From positions 4,961,001 to 5,025,000 of the forward strand of contig NC_003075.7 in assembly GCF_000001735.4 (NCBI RefSeq): a stretch of 64,000 bases of DNA, in the 5' to 3' direction. The number at the start of each line of letters is the position of its first letter. The first letter of the stretch is position 1. Below the pieces are notes generated by a model. The model saw only the letters and a program-made list of their open reading frames with translations, was not told the DNA's origin and did not search any database. This DNA comes from Arabidopsis thaliana (lineage: Eukaryota > Streptophyta > Magnoliopsida > Brassicales > Brassicaceae). Below, in pieces: positions 9,540 through 22,864 of the stretch. The position numbers were made by a program, and so were the translations under genes.

Positions 9540-11940
9540 TAAAATTGGCCTTCACATAACATAATTAAGATCAGACCTTGGCCTTAGAAGAGGTGGGCTT
9601 AATCCAGCAGAGATCCTCATGGGCTTCAAAAGGTTGGGTAATGGGCTGAAGGGAGAGCATAAATAACTTGGGCTAGGCCCAAAGCGAGAGACTCTTTTTT
9701 GAAGCTTTTTCTCTGTTTGTTTTTCTCTTATTGTAATAAAAGGTTTTAGCTTCTGAATTGGTTTTTAGCTCTATCACTTCTCTCCTTTGATGTTGCAGTT
9801 TAGATCCTCTTCACAGTCAGTCTTCTCTAGACTGAAAGACCTCAACTTATATCTTCCTGAACTTTATCCAAATTGATATATGATTAAGAACACCACCATC
9901 AAACCATGTCCTTGTTGCTTTAACGATTCACAGACCAAACACACTTTAATCCCTTTTCACTTCACCTCTTGTGAAAAATCTTTCACATATTTCTTTTTCA
10001 CGGTGTCTCTTTCCATCCTCTTATGATTTTGTTTTGTCTAATCAATACGTGCCTTAATTTTCAAACTTTCCACTTGCTCCATACTTTTTCTTCGAAAATC
10101 CCTTATTTTCCTTGTTAGTAAAACCTTTTATCAAGCTCATCGAGGGGTAGCTTAGTTAAGTCAATATCTCTATCCTATTACTATGTCGTTTTAATCCTTA
10201 GATTGTTTATTTAAACTATGATGTCTCATCATTAGGTTTTTATCTTATGAAATATCAATTAATCAAAATTTTCTAAATCTCTCTATCTCTTCTTCTCCGC
10301 CATTAACCGCACATTTCTCTTCTTTCTGGTTAAGTTTATTCTTCGATAGGCTTCAGAACTTATCATCATCATCTTTTTATTTAGTCTCTCTTGTTCTCTG
10401 AAAACATTTATCGAAGGATCAATTAAACTTAACAATCATCTTCTTTCTCAATTTCTTCTGATACCTCATCTCTATCTTCTAATTCTCATCTTAATTCTGC
10501 TATTTCTTTGATAAGTCTATTTCGTGCTTATCAAGATTCATGTTTTGGATACAGTACTTCATCCACAAATAAAAGGAACGCTGATAAATCTGGTTTTATG
10601 GTTCCGAGTCACTAGAGAGGGTCTGGATTTATTGGGACTACTAATAACTTGGAAAGGATTGGTGGGAATGGAACGGTGAGGCTGAATCAAAGGATTTAAT
10701 TTGTTGGGGGCTTGGAGCTTGGTAACTGATTCTTCAATTTAAGTTTGGGTATAGTGAGTAGACTTCAACTAAAATGCTTTTGCGAAAAGAATTTGGGATT
10801 GATTCGCATATTTAATAATGATATGTAAACATTGGAAGTTCGGGACTTAGTAGTGAGATTCCTTCATCATTTAATAATTTTGTGAACTTAGAAGAATTTT
10901 GGGCACTTGTTTATTGCCCTTGAGTTAAGGTTTTTTTTTCTAAATTAAGCAAAAATAAGTCACTTAACAAGAGAACATAAATGTGTCTGTAAAAACTTAA
11001 GTGCTGATTTGTTAATTTGTGATATATGTTCTTAGAGCAAATCCTACACTATGAGATGCTCTCTAATGATGTTACTTGTTCAGTGTCTAGGTTATCTACT
11101 TATCTCATTTAAATATAGGACTGAGCTATAGGTTTTAGATCGTTGGATACATAAAAGAGACTTTTCTGCTTTATCGAAAAACTATTTTGTAAACGCTGAT
11201 AGAATGTTTTGACTGGTTTTGGTTTTGATTTATTTCTGTTTGTGCTTCTCGCTCTTTACACATGTATTTGATTGTATTCTGATGGTTCTGATCTCTTTAA
11301 AATAAGAATCGAGTTCCAAAAGCCTTACTGTGTTTGTTTACCTTATTAATTCTCCTATCTTCGTTTATTAGTGGATTCTTTATACTTTTAACTCACATGA
11401 TTCTTTACCAACTTGTATGAAAGTGTTGGTAGTGCCACGAACAGGTTTTGCAAGTCTTTGAACTATTAATTTAATTCACTTTTTTTATCAAGGAACTAAG
11501 AGTTTTATTGTAATCAGAAACATGATCTGGTTCATCCTCTTATTTGTTTCTAATGATTAGAGCAAAGAACAAAGATTTGGTACTTTAATTGAAAAACTAT
11601 AAAATTGATTACTCCATTTGGACTTGTTGCCGTCATGGACTTGTTGGGTTACTATCATTTTTGTCATTTATTTGGGCTGGTTGCCGTCATGGGCTTCTAG
11701 CAAGTGAAAATTTAATTAACTCAATAGATTAGTAACAATGAATTTTGTAACAAATAACTTGAGATGCCCGCTAAAAGGCTCTCCACGTGTTTTTCATTCT
11801 GAAGTTGCCTCGTCTTACCGTGGTCATTTCATTATGCGAAAAAGTCATGGTAAATAATCATTACATTTACCCACATTTCGATTCATTTATCTGATAGCAA
11901 ATTATTTTAAATTTAAATTAATCTTGGATGCCTCATTAAT
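9540..11940. other. AT-rich stretch with no recognised gene
   Basis: I see no coding region, RNA gene or clear terminal repeat in these 2.4 kb. At 9590-9830 there are purine/pyrimidine blocks (GGGCTTAATCC, AATAAAAGG, CTTTTTCTCTG) that resemble a decayed LTR or 3' UTR, but I found no partner copy. Confidence 0.5.
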
Positions 11941-14160
11941 ATGCGTAATAGAGGAAGAGGAAACAAAGGGACGATCATCTTTTTTTTTGTAAACCCTAGT
12001 TTGCTTTCACTGGCTACTCTAACTTTTCTCTTCTCTTGTGTCATTTCTCAATATTGCTCTCACCACCGGCGATTTACTCGCCTCTCTCACAAATCCTCCA
12101 TCTCTAACCTTGTCTTGATCATATTCTTTCCATCTCCGACGCTCTCTCTCGAACTGACCACCGTACCCTCTCAATCCAGTTTAAACGATCTGTCTCTCTC
12201 GTCATCACTCCATCTCCGACGTTTTCTCAGCCTTCTACTCCTTCATCTTTAAGGTAAGTGTGAGTTTTCGAAACCCAGATTTTCTTCTTTTCGATTATTA
12301 AGTTCTTATTTATTTTTCAAAGATAAATTTTGCATGTGGTTTCTTAATAAGAGGTATTTGTTTTGAAATATAAGATTTTTAATATTTGAATTTTGGAAGA
12401 GTTTGAGATCTTTTATAGAAACCTAGTGTACTTAAAAAAAAAACAATTTCTTTAAAAAAATTTCAGTTTAAACAACGATATTTTACCTTACTGTTTTTGT
12501 TTCTTTTTTCCCTACTAACTATACTCGTTTTCTCGATGTATCTTGTGCAAGATGATTCCTAACAGTGGTTCCGGCTCTGGAGGTTATGGATCTGATGGTT
12601 CTGGCTGTGGTGGATGTGGTAATGGTCGTGAAATTGGTGGACGTGGTAATGGCCGTGGAGATGGTCGCAGTGGTGACAGTGGAGATGGCCACGGTGGTGA
12701 TCATGGAGATGACCGTGGAATTGGTGGTGGTTACCGTGGAAGAGGAAGAATTCTGGCCGCAGTTATGGGACGTGGCAGTGGCAATAGAAGGGGTAGCCAT
12801 AGGAAAATCAACATTGACGCCTTGCTATCTCAAGAAGTAAGGACATTGATGCCGCTTCCCCACCCGGATAGACCAGATGGAACTTTGTGGTACGTATGAA
12901 TGTCTTTCTTGTATATATATGAGATAAGAAAAGTGATTGTGTGCATGGTGTTATTAACTTGAGTAGGACAGAAAATATGATTTGGTTCACCGATTGAATA
13001 TTCAAAGAACTTGTGAAATTGTATATAATTGTGTTCACTGATTTGGATCAAGATAATAATTGTGTTTTTAGTTTTTATATATATGACATAAGCAAATTGA
13101 TTGTTTGTTATTTACTTAAGTAGACCAAAAATTGTGAATTGGTATACATTTACTTGAGTAGAGTAGAAAATGTGAGTAAAACAGAACTTGTGAGAGTGTT
13201 CTTTTTAACCCTAAACGACATTTTCTATATTTAACTAAATTTTTTTATGAAACAAAACTTATTTGTCTATTTGTGAAACAAAACTTATTTGTGTGTCTAA
13301 TTTGTTAATTTTCTGGATTTAAGGTTTGGTGTCGATAATGGTCCTCACGTGCAGTTGTAGCTACAATAAGAAGACACTTTGATGGTCCATGGTTCAACAT
13401 ATCAACTTTTCCCCATCATGCTATACTCCAATGATGGGGGACTTCATTGTAAGTTTGATATATTTTTCCAAATACTTCATAAAACTTACTTTATCTTCTA
13501 ATTTGTAAACTAAATTGTTTGTTCTCCTTTCGCAGAAATCTTTCTATTGGGATCCAATTCTTTGAATGATGTGTATCACCTCTAGTATCATGTAGTTGTT
13601 GTATGCTTTAGAGACATGATCTTTAAGGCTAAATCTTCAAGGAATAAACCTGATTGGATAAGTGCAGACACATGGGAGGCTATGTTGGAGTATTGGAGCA
13701 TAAATGGAGCTAAGAAGAGAAGCAAGACAGCCTCTGCCAATCGACCCTCCTACCGTGACGGTTTGGGCCACATCGACACAAAGCAGGTGCTAGATCTTAT
13801 GAACACTCCGAAACCTAATCATAAGTGAATCCAAATTTATTACATTTTTGTTATCTTGTTAATAAGTAAACGTATCCATAATGTGTTCTACAGGTTTTCT
13901 ACAACGGCGAGGGAAGTTGTTGAGCCTTCTATGCTCCCAATCCTTAGGGAGACTCATCGTAAAGCGGATGGCACATACATGGATGAGAAGGCAAAGGCCT
14001 TGGATGAAGAAATTCAGAGACATTGCGACAAGATCATGCTCTATAAACTCTGATGATCCTTCTACTGATAGCACCAATTCCACAGTCCTGACTTGTCTTG
14101 ACGAAGACGAGATATTCTACAAGATAAAAACTTTAATTATTCATGTGCTTAGAATTTGAT
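11941..14160 (+). pseudogene. CACTA TNPA-like transposase (Transposase_24 / Ptta-En/Spm type), 5' part
   Basis: A possible leader (11941-12252) ends at a donor-like TTTAAGGTAAGTG. Next come a Gly-rich exon (12543-12899) ending in a LLSQ...LPHP..PDGTLWYV block and a remnant at 13325-13425 with IRRHFDGPWF. The exon at 13613-13827 carries FKAKSSRNKPDWI and TASANRPSYRDGLGHI, and the exon at 13890-14130 carries ETHRKADGTYMDEKA and DEDEIFY. These blocks, in this order, match the TNPA-like second protein of plant CACTA elements, also present at 19951-22525. Stops and frame changes mark it as dead. The next exon resumes at about 15840, beyond a LINE insertion. No CACTA termini were found around it. 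Confidence 0.7.
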
Positions 14161-14339
14161 AAATATGCTTAGAATATGATAATATTGATAAAACAGAATG
14201 GGCTTGAATGGTTTGAGATAAATATTGGTAAAACATAATTATTCACTTGGACTCATATTTATGTTTGACTGGTTATTAAAAGTACAATGTCGTTGATTCT
14301 CATCCTCCTCGCCCTTTGAAAACGGAAGAAAAATACAAA

Positions 14340-15614
14340 GAGTTATCACTTGACATGTTATTCCAGCATAGAGGGTCAAGCCGATTTTGGGATGATGCTA
14401 AATTGATAAAATATGTGGATCAAAGTGATCATGATTATATTCAACGCAACTATCTCTCAAAAACAAGTAAACCGGATCATCTTATTTGGAGTTAATTTTT
14501 CACGGTAACTATACAGTCCGCTCGGGCTATTGGTTACTAACTCATGACCCGTTAGACAGCATTCCTACAATGGATAAACCCCATGGTTCAGTGGAACTAA
14601 AAATCAAAATCTGGAACTTGCCAATCATGCCAAAGCTAAAACATTTTCTATGGCGAATACTGTCTAGAGGTATACCAACAATGGAACGCCTAACCACGAG
14701 GGGAATGCGCATAGACCCTGGATGCCCACGATGTCGAAGAGAGAATGAATCAATAAATTACACACTTTTCATTTTTCCTTTTGCAACAATGGCTTGTCGT
14801 CTAGCTGATTCACAAATCTATGGGAGCACCTTAATTTCTGACAACATTGAAGACAACATTTCAAAAATCCTACTACTTCTCCAAAATAACACGATAACAG
14901 ATTCTCAGAAACTTATTCCATTCTGGTTGCTTTAGAAAATCTGGAAAGCACGAAACAACGTGGTGTTTAACAATTTTAGAGAAAGTCCATCAATAACAGT
15001 GCTAAGGGCTCAGGCTGAAACGAAAGAATTGTTTAACGCTACTCAAACTCAAGTCCCAAGAAGATAACATAAGCGAAAGAATGCAACAAAGAATACTACA
15101 TGGATAAATCCACAGATGCCATACATAAAATGCAATTTCGATGTTAGTTTTAATGTGAAGGACCTAAAGGCAACAGGAGGTTGGATTCTCATAAACCACA
15201 ATGGGACACCTGAACATTGGGGCTCGATGATACTAGACCATACAAGCACACCGCTAGAGGCAGAAACAAAGGCGTTATTGGCAACACTTCGACAAACTTG
15301 GATTTGAGGCTATATACCTGTCATCATGGAAGGAGATTGTCAAACTTTGATAAACCTAGTTACTAACTCTACTTCCCATTGTTCGTTAGCGAATCTACTA
15401 ACAACTATTCAGTTTTGGGCAGCAAAATTCTATAGCATCCAGTATAAATTCATCAAGAAGGAGGGTAATAAGATAGAGCATGATTTGGCAAAATTTTGTT
15501 GTATTTCATCTTGCTTTTATTCTAATTCTGGAACTCATTCCTAGTTGGCTTCACCAACATCCCTGTAACAACTCTATTTAATCAATGAAATTGCTTTGAC
15601 ATAAAAAAAAAAGG
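14340..15614 (+). mobile_element. LINE (L1-type) 3' end, 5'-truncated
   Basis: The end of a non-LTR ORF2: a zinc-binding RT domain (14486-14935; YTVRSGYWLL, IW..PIMPKLKHFLWR, C..C) followed by an RNase H-like domain (about 15116-15540; CNFDVSFN, GGWIL, EAETKALL, EGDC, HDLAKF). It ends in an A-run at 15603-15612. Upstream homology begins near 14340 (GSSRFWDDAKLIKYVDQSDHDYI). Stops at 14494, 14933 and 15304 break the frame. It lies inside the decayed TNPA gene. A target duplication was not identified. Confidence 0.8.
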
Positions 15615-15804
15615 GGTATTGTTGTTGATTGGTTTTCTTGAGAAGTGATTAAAAATTATAGCTCAAATATTTCACTAGTTAAACAACGTTCATATACTTT
15701 TGCCCATTTATTGGGTTCCTTGTGTATAATTATTGAGCATTTGTTTGTTTTTGAATGATTGTGCTATTTTATCGTATTACAATTAAGTGATTTAAAAACT
15801 GAAG

Positions 15805-16392
15805 TTGTTTATATGGTGCAAACCTATTCTGATTGATGTCTTTGATTTCTTACACGTTCTAACACCTCAAAATAGAAGAATATTTGGTGTTGGAGGAATT
15901 AGTACATGCGAGCGAGGTGAAAGCTCAGTAACTGGTGCTTTGGGTAGAATCACTCTTGAACGTCAAGTCATAACCTTGCAAGAGCAGCTAGCATCTATTT
16001 TGAAGTCCATGAAACAATACATGGCAAATGGTGCATCAAACTTTGCCTTGACACAGCGAAGACAAGAAACTGACGCTTCGGTAACCATTCCAGAATGTGC
16101 TAACAACAACATGGAGACTCAAGATGCTGATCATGACCAAGATGGAGTTGACATCGACCCACCTATCTTGATCCTGATGGTGAGGAGTATGAAGATGTGC
16201 TGGGTTTTAAGTCTTGTACTCTCTTTTGGATTACTTTCCTTCTCTTTTTATGCTTTTGAGACTTGTTTAATTAAGCTTTTCATCCAATTAAGGTTTGAAG
16301 ACTTGAACGATTTAGCTTTTCACTTACGGTTTCAAGACTTAAATGTATGTAAATATTATTGTATTTTGATGTTTGATATTATTCTATTATAA
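15805..16392 (+). pseudogene. CACTA TNPA-like transposase, C-terminal exon
   Basis: Codons near 15850-16180 give FGVGGIS, SSVTGALGRITLERQV and a Gln-rich heptad-like stretch, the usual C-terminal coiled coil of TNPA-like proteins. It continues the gene whose preceding exon ends near 14130 with DEDEIFY; the LINE sits between. The last third of the frame (after about 16180) is hydrophobic and probably not part of the original protein. Confidence 0.6.
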
Positions 16393-16453
16393 TGAATTAA
16401 AATTTTACTTTATGTGTGAATGATGCATTTTTATTTTGCCTCAGGCTTTTACC

Positions 16454-17762
16454 TGAAAGATAACACGACTACTTCAAGTGCACAACCAATCGGAGTAATA
16501 TTTTAGGATCAAATCCACATGGAGTGTAGCTCAAGGTAGAATTCAAGTTAGACGACCTGGCCAAGACAAACAAAAGAGGGGGTTTGGAGTATGCAATGCA
16601 AATAAGTAAAGAGTGCAATGAATGTAAAAGAATGCAATGAAGAAAACAATGAAAGAAAGCAATGGGAAAGCGAGTGTAAGCGATAAGATGAAGGCATTAG
16701 GTTCTCTAGGGTTTCTTCGGGTATCTTGGTTCTACAATAAAAGGTTAGAATCAAGTTTAGGTGATAAGATGGTTAGGTTTGTTTTCTTCCAAGTTCTCGG
16801 ACATACGAAACTCATTCATGTTTGGCTAACCTTATGGTGTATAGGCCGAGAACCAACTAATCTCCTTATACTCCGTTACTCAACTAACCCTATGGTGACT
16901 AGGCTGAGAGCAAGCAACGACACATAGATTGACACATTAAGTTCAATTTTCACTCTAGTCCATAAAGCCCTATAACTCAACTATCGCATGTTATAACACC
17001 ATATTCATTCATTGTTAGGTTAAAACGAATTACACAAGATTCTACCAAGTATAAAACGCCTAAGATAATGTACTAGGTGGCGTGCTGGACATACATGCAT
17101 TAAGATCAAACTCAACTAGAAAGAATAGTGTAAACGATCAAATAAAACCATAGAAATCGCCAACGTAAACAAGATCTAATATCCCCATGAATCCCCTTCG
17201 AAACCCCATCAAACCCAAAAAGAGATCTACTCACACATACTCAAAGAACACAACATCATATGAATAAGAGATTGCATATAAGAATATGGGTTTTGTAAAA
17301 GGGGTTAGAGATCTTCTTTGGAAATCCAAAGGTTATGATTCTTCTTCCTTTAACAAGTAGAGAATAGAGAAGAGAAGAAGAGAAAAGAGAAAGCAATGAA
17401 GACAAAAATGAGGATCTTCAAGGGACGATGACTTGGTAGCTTGGATCGACGAGGTGGAAATCCAATGGACTTGAGAGTCTTGTCGAAGGTGGCGACAAAG
17501 GGAGGCTGCTCTATTTCGTGGTGGAGATAAGATTTTCCCGAATCTTAGTTTTGTGTCGATCGACACTCGATTGATCTCGAACTAAATTCGTCCTTCAGAT
17601 TAGTTTATTCAGTTTTTTCTCCATAATGCCTCCTTATCTCCTTTCTTGTCCCATTCGTCTAAGTATCTGAAAAGACTCTAAAAAGAACTATAAAAATAAC
17701 AAAAAGACTCTTAAACCTATACCTAAATCATAGCTAAAAACAGTACAAATAGAGGTATATCA
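16454..17762 (-). repeat. LTR family II, 3' LTR of a - strand Athila-like element
   Basis: Read on -, a polypurine-like tract (about 17763-17780) precedes TGATATACC at 17762, and the LTR ends ATCTTTCA at 16454. The GCTTGAGGGCAAGCAAA block before the LTR and the first 250 bp of the LTR match the LTR at 59139-60350. It carries one perfect TGTCGATCGACA palindrome (about 17555-17566) in the same relative place as the pair in the 59 kb copy. Only about 65 bp of internal sequence survive (to about 17830). Confidence 0.7.
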
Positions 17763-17830
17763 AATCCCCTAGGTTTAGCTTTTGCTTGCCCTCAAGCAAA
17801 ACACAAAAGCCGAACCCGTGGAAAAGGTTT

Positions 17831-19204
17831 GAGTATTTTTAAATTATAATAATATATATATTAAGATATTTATTCCAAAAAAAGAAAAAAAAATTAAATA
17901 TGTAAATTTTTCAAAAAACATATGTGGAATAGAATAAATTTATATTCTTATTTTGTTAATCTTTTTCTTTTTTAACAAAAAAAACACATAGTAACAAAAA
18001 AGTATGTTCGATTTACCATATATTTTTCAGTATAAATAATAACATGATGCATCTCATTCTATCATAATTTTCTAAGTATATAGCAGAAACAGTTAGGGTT
18101 GGTCACTATTATTGATTAATATAAATATTAATTGAGTCGTCGGTAACAGTTAGGGTTGGTTACTTTTCTTAATGGCGCCTCTTTCTTTTTTTTTTCATCG
18201 CTTTTGCCATTATGGGCACTTCTCTCTTAGTCGCGTTGTTTCTGCTCAATCTATTCGATGAGCCGTAAAACATATGTTTTTGTATGATGTTATAGATGAT
18301 CTAATGTTGTTTACGTAGAAGTTTATGCTCTTTCATATCAGTTATAAATCGTTTGACCTTGATTGAGGTAAATTTTGGGTTTAAAGAAGAAGGATCGACG
18401 ATAAGCACACATGTTTTATTAGCTATACACTTCGCTAGTAATGTTCAATTTGGTAGCATTAAGAATTTTGGTTTGAACAATTTCTAATTGTGTGGATCTT
18501 AAATCGAGTATATGTCTGAAATTGTCAACAATTGAGTGCATGTGGTGGCTATGCTGGTCTTAAATTGCACAAATCTTAGAAAAACATAGGCAATGATTAG
18601 GTCTTTGAGGTTACATGCGATTTGGTGGGAAACAAATTGTGTAGTACTTTAAAATAAATTATTTTAAATTGTTATTCAGCGGTTCTAACGAATGCAGCAT
18701 TAACTGTTTTTGTCCTAGAAGTGTCACAAGCTAATAAATCTTGGGAAGTGATCGTGTTAGGAAGCTTTCCTGGCCAATATAGTTAAATTGTTTGTGTTAT
18801 AGGACAAGTGGATGTAGTTATGGATAATGAGGCAACTTTCGTATTTTTTTTTTAACTTAGGTTGCATATACTTCGGTTGGATGGTATCTAATCAGTGAAA
18901 AGGTAAGAAGACTTGTGTTGAAATTGGGAAATAGTTGTTCTTCTTTGAATATGAATTTCAATATAAAAAAATTAAAATTGGAAAGGCGTATAAAAGGTAA
19001 TAAATTTAATTGATGTAGTTTCCTTGCATTGCATTATGAACAATTGACTTCAAAAATTTAGGATACAAAGAGGGTTGATTTCCATATAAAAATGACGGAG
19101 AAAGAAAGAAACTCGGTTAACACTATAAGACAAACTTGGATTATCAAATATGGCAAAGGAAAGTGAGAAAATAGTCATGACATGACCTCTTTATGGCAAC
19201 GTGT
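17831..19204. other. AT-rich flank of the CACTA element, no gene seen
   Basis: No coding region seen. The phrase AACAGTTAGGGTTGGT occurs twice (about 18088 and 18146), a diverged short direct duplication. The A/T-rich start (17830-18060) is low complexity. Confidence 0.5.
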
Positions 19205-19760
19205 CACTACAAGAAAACAGACGATTACCAACTACAATGGAAGTCGTAAACGGAAGTTATGCGACTATTAGACGACTAAACACCATAGTCTTATATACAT
19301 AATCGCTAAGTACCGTAGTCGTATATGAGTCGTAAGTTTACGACTAACATACGACTGTTACACAGTCGGCAAAAAATAGTCGTTGATTAGTCATACTATT
19401 TGGAGACCATATGGCGACTATTGTATGATCAATTAAACTGTATATGGGGTATGATTCTTGTAGTCGTAATATTCTGGTAATTTTATTGACGACTACTTGG
19501 CGACTATCTTACGATCAATTGTACTGAATTGTGGGCACTATTCTGTTTGTCGTATCGTAGTCACTTAATTGTTAACGACTAATTTACGACGCTTGTACGA
19601 TCACTTAACGACTTAGTGAAGCTTTTAGCTAATAGTCGATAATCTTGGTGACTATGTTATGACTATAATACGACTATGTTGCGACTATATTACGACGACT
19701 TTACGACGACGTTTTGTTTCCGAATAAGAATTTGGTCGTATCTTGATTTTTTGTTGGTTG
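19205..19760. repeat. CACTA left terminal repeat and subterminal array
   Basis: The 16-bp terminal repeat is followed by about 550 bp packed with CGACTA, TAGTCG and GTCGTA words in both orientations. In En/Spm and relatives, subterminal words are the binding sites of the TNPA-type protein; the same role is inferred here. Confidence 0.8.
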
Positions 19761-19950
19761 GTCATCGATTCTGTGAATTCGGTTTGTTTGTTGTTTGAAA
19801 TACTACAAAGTATAAAAAAAGACATTTATTATTGAAAATCCTATCAAATACATAAAACATAACTTACACTTAATGTTCAAAGTTCTAAACACACACACAC
19901 ATAATTGTTCAAAGTTCAAAGTTCAAGGGAAAAGGGACTGAAATCTAAAC

Positions 19951-22525
19951 CTATTGATCATTCTGTGGAGTATCTGGTAGAGGCTCTGTGGATGTCGAAG
20001 ATTGAGAGGCAATGAAGTTAAGGAATTGCAGATCTGTTTGTCGGGGATACTTCTCCACTAAGGACAAGTGTTTGAGCTTGTTCTTTTGCTCAGCCGTGAC
20101 TCGGGCTATCTCAGTTTCACGCGCAGCAATCTCAGAATCTCGCTTCTCATTGTAGGCAGCCTGCTCTTCAATCTTGCGTTGCGCTTCCTTCAGCCGTTCT
20201 TTTAAATCTAGAAAGGATGATGATGATTCTCCAGGGAGATTGTGGTTCGCACAACCTAATGTTTCTTTGAGACTCCCAAGTCCATAAGAATTGCCTCTTG
20301 AATCCCTTTCGGTGGACTGAAAAGAAATAAAAAAGAGATTAGTGACAGAATAATCATAAACTCAAAGTCTAGGAATTAGACTACAACATTTTACCTCGAG
20401 AAAGATGGTTGTATACTCCTCATTTGTCAGCTCCCGAGGTCGTGAAGTGCCATCAGACACAACAGAAGCTTTCGCCTCTAGTTGTGACAACCTATCTCTC
20501 ACATTATACTCATATATTTGAATAATCTTCTCCGCCTTCCGATCAACATACGTACCATCCGACTTAGTATGTGTCTCTACAAACACCTCATAAAGAGTGA
20601 CCGTTCTTCCGGATTTCTCCTCCTACAATGAAACCAACACAGCTCAAATACTCAAAAACATACATGTGAGGTAACTGAAGAGGTAACAAAAACACTTACC
20701 AATTCGTCTTGGATTTCTTGGTAAGACTTTGGCCCAGAGAAGTGGATGTGAGGACCGAGACCGTTACGGTCAGAGAGACGAGCTTTGTAATAGGTCCAAC
20801 TCCGTTTTTGAGCTGGTTCGGTGTCTCAGTAAGCGCACATAACACCCCACAGAGTTCAACCAATCTATGGAGGCTGCTCTCGAGTTCTCCTTGCAATGCT
20901 AACCATGTCCTTCAAGCATCGTCTACAGATCTCATTGAAGTAATACTACAGTGTCCCTGTTATTAAGGGATCCCAACTGTGAGTTTTCTACAAAAAAAGA
21001 GTAGATTTAGTTAGTGAAATTTAAAAGATTAAGCTGTAAAGTTAAGAAAGTAAGAGAGATGCATGACAGCTTACTGCAAACTCTAGAAATAACCTCTCTC
21101 TTTTATCCAATGGCACACATGACCAGTTATAGTAGGGAGCATTAAATTTTTGTGTAAAAATCCGAGTCATCTTTCTAACCAACTTTGATCCCCAGTCGCA
21201 AGTAAACCTCCAAACACATGAAACAATGAAAGAAAAAAAACATGTTACATTAGTGAAATAACTCAACAGAAAGAATAGACCACAACATATAAACTGAGAT
21301 GACTACAGAACACAGTCTAAGCTAGATTATCTAAGCAAGACAACACAATCTAACCACTTAAGACAACACATGATTGCAAGTGAACACAAGAGAGCAAGCC
21401 ACCATAACAGAACACAAGCGGTACTAGACATGACCACTATGTTCACACAAGATAGCAAGCGTTCACAAGAGAGCAAGCCACCACAACAGAACAAAAGATA
21501 GCAAGCGAACACAAGAGAGCAAGCCACCACAATAGAACACAAGATAGCAAGCCACCACAACAGAACACAAGCGGTTCTAGACATGACCACTATGTTCACA
21601 CAAGATAGCAAGCCACCACAATCTAACACAAGCTAATCAAGACAAAATATTACAGAAGCTAATCAAGACACAATCTATGTTCACACAAGATAGTTCACAC
21701 AAGATAGCAAGCGAACACAAGAGAGAAAGAAGCTAATCAAGACACAGTCTATGTTCACACAAAATAGTTCACACAAGATAGCAAGCGAACACAAGAGAGC
21801 AAGAAGCCAATCCAATGACACAATCTAATACAAGCAAATCAAGACACAATCTATGTTCACAACAGATTAACGAAGTGGACACAAGAGCAATCCACCACAA
21901 TCTAACACAAGCTAATCAAGACACAACCTAACACAAGCTAATCAAGACACAACCTAACACAAGCTAACCAAGACACAACCTAACACAAGATATTCAGTCT
22001 TCGGCTTGGGAATAGGAGACAGTACGGTGGTCCACGTTTCCCTCCCAGAAACCATAAGTATGTCATTGAGAGCCCTCGCCGAGTCTTCTTGTAGCTCCGG
22101 CAACAATTGAGGAGCTCCCTCTTGAAAGTTGTTGCCTTGAGAAGATGGATGGTTGTGTGCCTGAGAGTTGGGATTTGGAGACTCCGGTTGCTCTTGGTTT
22201 AGAGAAGCTTCTGGCGGTGGATTAAACTGCACCTCTTTAGATCGCGGCGGCGGCGGATCAACACGCTGAGTGGTGGAGAATAGTTGCTGCAGCGGCGGCG
22301 GATCTACACGCTGAGTGGTGGAGAATAGTTGCTGCGGCGACGGATAGTTGCGGTAGTGGGGGCTGACGTTGAGGCTTTGGCGGTTTGAGGCGCCAGCGCC
22401 GAAGTGAAGTCGTACTGCTGAGGCACCGAAGAGGGCCTTTCAAGCGTTGTTGACCCTCCGGCTCTCTGAGTAACGTTGGGGGTTGTCTTCCGCTTTCGTG
22501 AACCTCCATGACTGGCGTTAGGCAT
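19951..22525 (-). CDS. TNPA-like CACTA protein (Transposase_24 type), multi-exon
   Basis: Exons read on -: N-terminal Ser/Thr/Pro-rich exon (22525 to about 21960) ending ALNDILMVSGRETWTTVLSP; a core exon (about 21230-21060) with RFTCDWGSKLVRKMTRIF; an exon near 20960-20700 with RRCLKDMVSIARRT and ARLSDRNGLGPHI; an exon at 20620-20400 with ETHTKSDGTYVDRKAEKI and RELTNEEYTTIFLE; and a last exon (about 20320-19951) with YGLGSL and a long coiled coil, ending at TAG 19951-19953. This order matches TNPA-like proteins that bind subterminal repeats. A few frame breaks appear in the middle exon, so it may be a recent pseudogene. Confidence 0.65.
21240..21960. repeat. Minisatellite in a TNPA intron
   Basis: Irregular repeats of AAGATAGCAAGCGAACACAAGAG and CACAATCTAACACAAGCTAATC fill the gap between two TNPA exons. 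A longer unit containing TAGACATGACCACTATGTTC recurs about 149 bp apart (21427 and 21576). Open frames here (21327-21629) are repeat artefacts. Confidence 0.7.
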
Positions 22526-22864
22526 CGATGAAGAGAGACAGAGAGATCGAAGAAGACTCAAACGAAGAACAAATCGAAGAGTAGAAGAAAGCGAAGAGAT
22601 TGAAGAAAGAGAAGATGATTCGAATCAAATCAGATCTAAGAAGAAGAAGAAGAACTCGATTGGGTTTATGTAGAGATGAGACGAATAAAAGATCGAATAA
22701 CAGATAGAAGAAGGAGAAGTCGATTCGAAATGGATCGAAGAAGAAGTTGAAGAAGAAGATCGAAGAAGCAGAGTGTTGTTTGGATGAAATAAGAAGTGAA
22801 TCGATCGAATTAGAGTTTTCTTTATACAGGTAGTCGCAATTTAGTTTTATTTTTATCACTAAAT

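Noticed and set aside
21327..21629. 100-codon Cys/Leu/Val-rich ORF on -
   Set aside because: Produced by the intron minisatellite; the repeated peptide follows the DNA repeat unit.
22258..22561. Alternative frames over the TNPA N-terminus (22258-22509)
   Set aside because: Shadow of the exon starting at 22525; the frame through 22304-22525 gives the expected Ser/Thr/Pro-rich TNPA start.
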